Source: Nocardioides pocheonensis (GTDB lineage: Bacteria; Actinomycetota; Actinomycetes; Propionibacteriales; Nocardioidaceae). Taken from it: a stretch of DNA of 64,000 nt. Location of the stretch: the NCBI RefSeq assembly GCF_003725535.1, contig NZ_RJSF01000019.1, forward strand, positions 212,514-276,513. Reading direction: 5' to 3'. Shown here one piece after another: positions 58,989-64,000 of the stretch. Under the pieces are notes generated by a model. That model did not search any database and was not told where the DNA came from. It saw only the letters and a list, made by a program, of their open reading frames with translations. A program made the translations under genes and the position numbers. Every line of letters starts with the position of its first letter. Within the stretch, counting starts at the first letter, position 1.

Positions 58989-59312
58989 TCAGGCCGAGCT
59001 GAGGTGGAACGTCCCGCCGAAGGCGAAGACCAGGGCCACGACCAGCGCGCCGAGGACCATCAGCCCGACCTCGATCCAGCCGAGCACGACGCCGGCGGAG
59101 GCGAGCCCGCGACCCGTGATCATGCCGCCGGACGCGTCGATCTCGCGCTGCGCCGACCGGCCGACGATGATCGCCGGGATCGCCGCGAGCGGGCCGCACG
59201 AGACGATGCCGAGGATGCCGAGCACGAGCGCGGCGACGGCCTTTCCGGAGCTCGTCGGCGCGCCGCCGTACGGCGCGGCCGGGGGCGGCGGGGGAGGCGG
59301 GAAGTCGGTCAC
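58989..59312 (-). CDS. DUF4190-like membrane protein, paralogue
   Basis: 107 residues. Same plan as the 56213 protein: a Pro-rich start (MTDFPPPPPPPAAPYGG), a first helix (AVAALVLGILGIVSCGPLAAIPAIIVG) with the same C-G-P turn, the AQREID string, and a second helix (LASAGVVLGWIEVGLMVLGALVVALVFAFGG). The cysteine-bearing tail of the other copy is missing. Convergent with the QueA-like gene with no gap. Function unknown. Confidence 0.8.
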   Translation of the reverse strand: MTDFPPPPPPPAAPYGGAPTSSGKAVAALVLGILGIVSCGPLAAIPAIIVGRSAQREIDASGGMITGRGLASAGVVLGWIEVGLMVLGALVVALVFAFGGTFHLSSA

Positions 59313-59384
59313 CCGCGCACAGTAGCGGGTTCGGGTCTCGACCCGGCGTCGCGGGTTCGCGAGCTCACCCGCGGGCCGCTCCTC

Positions 59385-59403
59385 GGATCGAGCTTGCCGA
59401 AAT
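59385..59403 (-). repeat. REP-like motif, degenerate copy 3
   Basis: On the minus strand the core TTTCGGCAAGCTCGATCC matches the other copies except near the right end. It lies in a 145-bp gap (59313-59457) rich in short inverted stretches (GGGTCTCGACCC near 59331), which otherwise holds no gene. Confidence 0.45.
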
Positions 59404-59457
59404 CGACCTCCTCGCGTCGAGCCGGCGCTCGTCCGTCGCGCCGCCTCGGCTCGGACG

Positions 59458-60366
59458 TCAGACCGCGATGTGGGTGACCTCCGCCTCGATCCGCCGGCGG
59501 GGCAGGAGCTCGACGACCAGCATCGCGGTCAGCACCATCGCACCGCCCAGGAGCATTCGCGCGGTGACCGACTCTCCGCCGAGGAGCACCGCGAAGAAGG
59601 CTGCGAACACCGGCTCCATGCTCATGATGATCGCCGACCGGGTCGGCGGCAGGTGGGCCTGCGCCCAGGTCTGGCCGAGCAGGGCCGCGGCTCCGGCGAA
59701 CAGTGCCATGTAGGCCACGGCGAGCCAGTCGCCGACCCGGTGGGGGAGGACGATCCCACCGGGCGCCGCTGCGGCCAGGCAGATCACGGTGATCACCAGG
59801 CACTGCACGATCGACATGCCGATCGCGTCGGCCGGCCGTGACCAGGCGCCGAGGCCGACGATGTGCAGGGCGTAGAGGATCGCGGCGACCAGGGTCAGGG
59901 CCTCGCCGTAGCCCACGCTGAACCCGTCGAGCGTGAGCACGGCCAGCCCGGCCACCGCGAGCAGGACGGCACCCCAGGTCAGCGCGTTGATGCGGGTGTG
60001 CAGGATCGCGGCGGCGAGCAGGGGCGTGCAGACGACGTACATGCCGGTGATGAACCCGGACACGCTCGCCGGCGTGTGGGCGAGCCCGACGGTCTGGAGG
60101 ATCTGGGCGATGCCGTAGAGCAGGCCGAGCACGATCGCGTGCCGGCGCAGCTCGGGGGACAGCCGGCTGACCGCCCGGGGTGCGAGGGCGAGCATCGCGA
60201 GGCTCGCGATCGCGAACCGGACCGCGAGGAAGTCGACCGCGGGCACCCGGTCCAGCAAGTCGTGGATGAGGAAGAACGTGGAGCCCCAGCAGGCCGTCAT
60301 CGCGAGCAGGGTGAAGGTCGCCAGCAGCGCGAGCCGGCCCTCGCGCGCCGCAGTCGTCGACGTCAC
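59458..60366 (-). CDS. DMT-superfamily (EamA) exporter
   Basis: 302 residues with about ten membrane helices in two EamA repeats. WGSTFFLIHDLLDRVPAVDFLAVRFAIA is the repeat-one signature, and MEPVFAAFFAVLLGGESV with the conserved Pro and Glu marks the end of repeat two. Relatives export amino acids, nucleosides or drugs; substrate unknown. The GTG overlaps the nfo stop (GTGA), so the two are co-translated. Confidence 0.88.
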   Translation of the reverse strand: MTSTTAAREGRLALLATFTLLAMTACWGSTFFLIHDLLDRVPAVDFLAVRFAIASLAMLALAPRAVSRLSPELRRHAIVLGLLYGIAQILQTVGLAHTPASVSGFITGMYVVCTPLLAAAILHTRINALTWGAVLLAVAGLAVLTLDGFSVGYGEALTLVAAILYALHIVGLGAWSRPADAIGMSIVQCLVITVICLAAAAPGGIVLPHRVGDWLAVAYMALFAGAAALLGQTWAQAHLPPTRSAIIMSMEPVFAAFFAVLLGGESVTARMLLGGAMVLTAMLVVELLPRRRIEAEVTHIAV

Positions 60367-61232
60367 CGGTCGCGCAGCTTCTTCAGCAGCGGCACGCAGG
60401 TGCCCGGGACGCCGCCGTCACCGGAGCCGGGCGTCTCCGCGACGAACGGCACGCCCTCGGTCGCGGCGTGGGCGAGCAGCTCGACGAACGCGTCCTCGCC
60501 GATCCGGCCCTCACCGATCCGCTCGTGCCGGTCGCGCAGGGAGCCGCGGGGGTCCTTGGAGTCGTTGGCGTGGACCAGCCGGAGCCGGTCGGCGCCGGCG
60601 ATCTCGACCAGCCGGTCGAGCGTGCGCGTCGCACCGCCCGGCTCGTCCAACGGGGCCCCTGCCGCGAAGACGTGGCAGGTGTCCAGGCAGATGCCGACCC
60701 TCGGGTGGCGGTCGAGCACGTCCAGATACGGTCCGAGGTCCTCGACGCCCCCGCACAACGACCGGCCCTGGCCGGCGGTCGGCTCGAGCAGCAGCCAGGG
60801 GCCGTCGTCGGGGAGTCGGTCGAGGACCGGGAGCAGGCCCTCGCGCACCTGCCGGAGCGCCGCGTCGACGGCGCCGTCCTCGACGCACGACCCGGTGTGC
60901 ACGACCACGCCCTCGGCGCCCAGGCGGGCGGCTCGTGCCAGGTTGTGCGCGATCGACGCGACCGAGCGCTCGTACGTCGCCGGCGTCGGCGAGCCGAGGT
61001 TCACCAGGTACGGCGTGTGCACGAACGCGCGCACGCCGCGGTCGGCGCACGTGCGCGCGAACTCCTCGTCGACGGCCGGATCGCCCTCGCTCAGCGCCCA
61101 GCCGCGGGGGTTGCCGACGAAGACCTGCACCGCCTCTGCGCCGATCTCCTCCGCGGTGCGCAGCGCCCCGGCGACGAGTCCCTTTCCGACGAAGACGTGG
61201 GACCCGACCGGCCGGGTGATCGCGCTGGGCAC
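60363..61232 (-). CDS. nfo: Endonuclease IV (deoxyribonuclease IV)
   Basis: 289 residues. AP-endonuclease and 3'-repair diesterase of base-excision repair, with a TIM-barrel binding three zinc ions. VQVFVGNPRGWAL, VVVHTGSCVEDG, LLEPTAGQGRSL, ICLDTCHVFAAG, LVHANDSKDPRGS, HERIGEGRIG and FVAETPG are the family signatures, with zinc-binding His, Glu and Asp in each. GTG start with TAGGCT on the minus strand 6 bases upstream. Coupled to the downstream EamA gene. Confidence 0.95.
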   Translation of the reverse strand: MPSAITRPVGSHVFVGKGLVAGALRTAEEIGAEAVQVFVGNPRGWALSEGDPAVDEEFARTCADRGVRAFVHTPYLVNLGSPTPATYERSVASIAHNLARAARLGAEGVVVHTGSCVEDGAVDAALRQVREGLLPVLDRLPDDGPWLLLEPTAGQGRSLCGGVEDLGPYLDVLDRHPRVGICLDTCHVFAAGAPLDEPGGATRTLDRLVEIAGADRLRLVHANDSKDPRGSLRDRHERIGEGRIGEDAFVELLAHAATEGVPFVAETPGSGDGGVPGTCVPLLKKLRDR

Positions 61233-61238
61233 CGAGCC

Positions 61239-61244
61239 AGCCTA
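61239..61244 (-). promoter_or_regulatory. Putative -10 box of nfo (leaderless)
   Basis: TAGGCT on the minus strand, 6 bases before the GTG at 61232. Same hexamer as paaA. Confidence 0.55.
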
Positions 61245-61315
61245 CGAGCCCGACGCGGGCCGCCCGCGCGGCGGGCGGCGATCACGTCAGCAGGTGCCAG
61301 GTCAGCAGGTACCGG

Positions 61316-61906
61316 TCAGGAGGTGCGCAGGCCGTCCATGACGACCTTGAGGATGCGGCGCTGCTGCTCGCGGTCGAAGTTCGGCATCATCGTGCAGCCG
61401 CCGACCAGCCGGATGACGTCCGGGGCGCTGACGTCGCTGCGGACCTGTCCGGCCTCCTGGGCCCGGCCGACCATGGTCTCGGCGGCTCCGGTGAGCACCG
61501 CGCGCGAGTGCGTCATCAGCTCGGAGTCGCGACCTGTCGCCTCGATGAGCTCGTGGAAGATGTGCTTCTTCGTCGCCGCGTAGTCGGCGAAGACCTCGAG
61601 CCACAGCTCGAGCGCCTCGACCGGGGTGTGGCCGGGGACCAGCCGCTCGGTCGCCTTCTGCAGCCCGTCGACCTCCTCGCGGTAGACCGCCTCGAGCAGG
61701 TCCAGCCGGGTGGGGAAGTGCCGGTACAGCGTGCCGATGCCCACGCCGGCCGCCTTGGCGATCTGCTCGAGCGAGACCTCGGCGTCGGGGGAGGCCGCGA
61801 GGAACACCTCGCGGGCCGCCTCGACCAGGCGGGCACGGTTGCGGGCCGCGTCGGCACGGAGCTTCGGAGCCTCGGCGACGGCGTCGCGGCGAGCGGTCTC
61901 GGTCAT
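61316..61906 (-). CDS. TetR-family repressor of the divergent MFS gene
   Basis: 196 residues. RARLVEAAREVFLAASPDAEVSLEQIAKAAGVGIGTLYRHFPTRLDLLEAVY is a full TetR helix-turn-helix (helices 1-4). The C-terminal domain is of the AcrR-like type (TetR_C_33-like: KKHIFHELIEATG, TMMPNFDREQQRRIL), a ligand pocket of unknown specificity. It very likely represses the MFS transporter through the two GGAGG-N3-CCTCC sites in the divergent region, and probably itself. Confidence 0.93.
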   Translation of the reverse strand: MTETARRDAVAEAPKLRADAARNRARLVEAAREVFLAASPDAEVSLEQIAKAAGVGIGTLYRHFPTRLDLLEAVYREEVDGLQKATERLVPGHTPVEALELWLEVFADYAATKKHIFHELIEATGRDSELMTHSRAVLTGAAETMVGRAQEAGQVRSDVSAPDVIRLVGGCTMMPNFDREQQRRILKVVMDGLRTS

Positions 61907-61921
61907 CGGAGCATTAATCCC

Positions 61922-61967
61922 TTGATAAGCGGAGGGGGCCTCCGTATATTAAGTGGAGGCGCCCTCC
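61922..61967 (+). promoter_or_regulatory. MFS promoter with paired TetR operators
   Basis: TTGATA (61922-61927) and TATATT (61945-61950) are 17 bases apart, an almost consensus promoter in an AT-rich island. Two dyads, GGAGGGGGCCTCC (61931-61943, in the spacer) and GGAGGCGCCCTCC (61955-61967, at the expected start), have centres 24 bases apart. Binding would block RNA polymerase. Confidence 0.85.
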
Positions 61968-62001
61968 AGATCATACCTTCTCGTGGAACGGAAGACATCT
62001 C

Positions 62002-63513
62002 GTGTCCGACCAACTTATCGCCGAGGCCCCCGTGGCTGAAGCCTCCATCCCGGTCCGCTCCCTGCGACCCCTGCGACCCAGGCGGCGTCCCGAGCGGCCC
62101 CGCCTGGTGCTGGCCACGATCCTCACCGCCCAGCTGATGGTGGTGCTCGACATGAGCATCGTGAACGTGGCCCTCCCGCAGATGCAGCGTGCCCTGGACT
62201 TCACGCCCACCGGGCTGTCCTGGGTGCTCAACGCCTACAGCCTCGCCTTCGGCGGGCTCCTCCTCCTCGGTGCCCGCAGCGGCGACCTCCTGGGCCGGCG
62301 GCCGACCTTCCTGGCCGGGATCACGCTGTTCACCCTCGCCTCGCTCGCCGGCGGGTTCGCGACGACCGGCGCGGCGCTCGTGGCCGCGCGGGTGATCCAG
62401 GGTCTCGGCGCGGCGTTCGCCGCTCCCGCGACCCTGTCGCTGCTCACCACGATGTTCCCCGAGGGCCGCGAGCGCACCCGTGCCCTCGGCCTCTACACCG
62501 CCGTGTCGATCGGCGGCGCGTCGTTCGGCATGGTCGTCGGCGGCATCCTCACCGAGATCGCCAGCTGGCGCTGGGTGATGTGGGTGAACGTCCCGATCGG
62601 GCTGGTCGTCGCGACCACCGCCTGGCTCGCCGTCCCGCACACGCCGCGCCGCCATGGACGCTTCGACCTCGCCGGTGCGATCACCTCGACCCTGGGCGTC
62701 TCCGGCCTGGTCTACGGGTTCGTGCACGCGGCCAGCGACGGCTGGGGCGACTCGGTCACCCTGGTCTCGATCGCGCTCGGCGTGGCCCTGCTGGCCGCGT
62801 TCATCACGATCGAGCGCAGTGCCGAGGAGCCGATCACGCCGCTGTCGCTGTTCGCCAGCCGGATCCGCAGCGGCGCGCTGCTGGCCAGGATGTTCCTGAT
62901 CGCCGGGGCGATGGGTGCGTTCTTCTTCCTCACCCAGTACCTCCAGGACGTGCTCGACCTGAGCCCGGTCCGGGCCGGCCTGGCGTTCCTGCCGCTGACC
63001 GCGATGCTCTTCGTCGCCTCGCAGGCCGCGTCGCGCGTGCTGGTCGAGCGGTTCGGTGAGCGGATCGTGCTGGTCGTCGGTGCCTCGCTGACCACGCTGT
63101 CGCTGCTCTGGCTGACCCGGCTCGACGCCGGCAGCGGGTACACCGACGTGCTGCTGTCGCTGGTCGTGCTCGGCCTGGGCAACGGGTTGGCGTTCGTCCC
63201 CCTGACCTCCTCGGCCCTGCACGGCGTCCAGCCGCACGAGGCCGGGGCGGCGTCGGGGCTCGTGAACGTCGCCCAGCAGCTGGGCTCGGCCCTCGGGCTG
63301 GCCGGCCTGGTGACCGTCTCGGGGCACGCCAGCCGGTCGGTCGACCTGGCGCCCGGTCTCGGCGCGGTCGCCCGGGCGCATGAGACGTTCCTGTCCGGAG
63401 CGCATGCGGCCTTCCAGGCGGCCACCGTGATGCTGGTCGTCACGCTGGTCCTGGTCACCTTCGTGATCCGGCGCGAGCAGGTGCCGGCCGAGGTGACCGT
63501 GGACCGCGGCTAG
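62002..63513 (+). CDS. DHA2-family (14-helix) MFS efflux transporter
   Basis: 503 residues. LVLATILTAQLMVVLDMSIVNVALPQ carries motif D1 (LDMSIVNVALP) of EmrB/QacA drug exporters. GARSGDLLGRRPTFL is motif A, GASFGMVVGGILTE is motif C, and about fourteen helices are visible. It expels a lipophilic compound with proton antiport; substrate unknown. The basic N-terminal tail (RPLRPRRRPERPR) is cytoplasmic. GTG start after GGAAG. It is the target of the divergent TetR repressor and overlaps the next gene end by four bases. Confidence 0.93.
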   Translation: MSDQLIAEAPVAEASIPVRSLRPLRPRRRPERPRLVLATILTAQLMVVLDMSIVNVALPQMQRALDFTPTGLSWVLNAYSLAFGGLLLLGARSGDLLGRRPTFLAGITLFTLASLAGGFATTGAALVAARVIQGLGAAFAAPATLSLLTTMFPEGRERTRALGLYTAVSIGGASFGMVVGGILTEIASWRWVMWVNVPIGLVVATTAWLAVPHTPRRHGRFDLAGAITSTLGVSGLVYGFVHAASDGWGDSVTLVSIALGVALLAAFITIERSAEEPITPLSLFASRIRSGALLARMFLIAGAMGAFFFLTQYLQDVLDLSPVRAGLAFLPLTAMLFVASQAASRVLVERFGERIVLVVGASLTTLSLLWLTRLDAGSGYTDVLLSLVVLGLGNGLAFVPLTSSALHGVQPHEAGAASGLVNVAQQLGSALGLAGLVTVSGHASRSVDLAPGLGAVARAHETFLSGAHAAFQAATVMLVVTLVLVTFVIRREQVPAEVTVDRG

Positions 63514-64000
63514 CCGCGCTCGGCGGCCAGCCGGTCCCGGATCGCCAGCACATTGGCGACGTAGGGCCGGCTGCCCGGGGCGATGCCGTGCCGGCGGACG
63601 GCGCCCAGGCCCTGGTAGTACGCCGCGACCGCCCTGCGGGTGCTCCTCGTCTCGTCGAGGAGCACCCGCAGCAGCGTCACCCCGGCCCTGATGTTGTCGT
63701 GGGTCTCGCGAAGGTCGAGCGGCCTCCCGGCGTACAGGGACATCCACAGGCCGGTCGCCGGCAGCACCTGCATCACCCCGAGCGCGCCGGCCGCCGAGGT
63801 CACCGGCTGGTGCCAGCCCGACTCCTGCCAGGCCACGGCCTGCGCCAGCGCGACCGGTACGCCGCGGCGCTGAGCCTCGCGCCGGACCGCCTCCCGCACC
63901 TGGTCGCGGCTCATCCGCCAGTGCCGCCAGCCCTGCGTGGCCGGGTCCGCCGCCGGGGGCGCAACCGGTGCCGCCTGCGCGGCGGGTGCCTTCGCCTTCG
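63510..64000 (-). CDS. Lytic transglycosylase (SLT domain), 5' part outside the window
   Basis: The frame stays open to the window edge, so at least 163 residues are present and the N-terminus is missing. The SLT domain (VALAQAVAWQESGWHQPVTSAAGALGVMQVLPATG) has the catalytic glutamate in the QESGW motif, with YAGRPLDLRETHDNIRAGVTLLRVLLD and AVAAYYQG following. Upstream of it an Ala/Pro linker (KAPAAQAAPVAPPAADPA) points to a further N-terminal domain, often LysM, beyond the window. It cleaves peptidoglycan to anhydromuropeptides. An ATG at 63914 inside the linker end is unlikely to be the true start. Confidence 0.9.
   Translation of the reverse strand, partial: KAKAPAAQAAPVAPPAADPATQGWRHWRMSRDQVREAVRREAQRRGVPVALAQAVAWQESGWHQPVTSAAGALGVMQVLPATGLWMSLYAGRPLDLRETHDNIRAGVTLLRVLLDETRSTRRAVAAYYQGLGAVRRHGIAPGSRPYVANVLAIRDRLAAERG

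Noticed and set aside
1-64000. CRISPR arrays, tRNA/rRNA genes, insertion sequences or prophage genes
   Set aside because: No spaced palindromic arrays, cloverleaf-like segments, transposases, integrases or phage structural genes were recognised on either strand.

Overview
The window reads as one continuous stretch of chromosome from a high-GC actinobacterium, most probably a Nocardioides-like member of the Nocardioidaceae. This assignment is inferred from gene content and layout, not from a database search. The pointers are very GC-rich sequence with strong third-position bias; short actinobacterial -10 boxes (TANNNT) placed 5-8 bases before start codons; the gene orders dapA-rnj, ftsK-rodZ-like and rimO-pgsA...cinA; a type II DAHP synthase; an F420-type PPOX oxidoreductase; a fused cydDC; a DinB2-type polymerase with a leucine steric gate; and a recurring short motif GGTTTCGGCARGCTCAACC. 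No rRNA, tRNA, CRISPR array, insertion sequence or prophage was seen, and no gene-free stretch exceeds about 210 bases.

Layout. 1-5.5 kb: the tail of a thermolysin-like protease, a coupled kinase/acetyltransferase pair, and divergent from it a compact paaABCDE operon for the phenylacetyl-CoA epoxidase. 5.5-14 kb: housekeeping genes (thyA-folA, dapA-rnj), a DUF3558-like lipoprotein and a GAF-domain histidine kinase. 13.9-19.9 kb: the cydA-cydB-cydDC operon for cytochrome bd oxidase and its assembly exporter. 20-24 kb: small enzymes, then a BlaI repressor/M56 protease pair. A 17-bp palindrome in front of blaI recurs, 14 of 17 bases identical, in front of cydA, which suggests that the pair controls the bd oxidase. 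24-28.4 kb: ftsK and an unusual PH-domain/RodZ-like fusion. 28.4-37.3 kb: an accessory block with DinB2, a hybrid histidine kinase, a CitA/DcuS-type two-component system and a divergent NMT1/SsuA-type ABC importer, closed by a 20-bp perfect hairpin. 37.4-43.6 kb: rimO, pgsA, a PH-domain membrane protein, a GH15 glycosidase, stand-alone cinA (pncC) and a coiled-coil protein. 43.7-56.2 kb: glycerol kinase, phosphofructokinase with PPi-type active-site residues, two unrelated DAHP synthases, threonine aldolase and several exported proteins. 56.2-64 kb: soxR with a textbook SoxR box facing an SDR/QueA-like operon, a DMT exporter coupled to endonuclease IV, a TetR/MFS efflux pair with paired operators, and a lytic transglycosylase cut by the window end.

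The most interesting regulatory reading is a redox/respiration theme: BlaI-type control of cyd, SoxR control of an SDR/QueA-like operon, and orphan sensor kinases. Across the window about fifteen genes appear to be transcribed as leaderless mRNAs.
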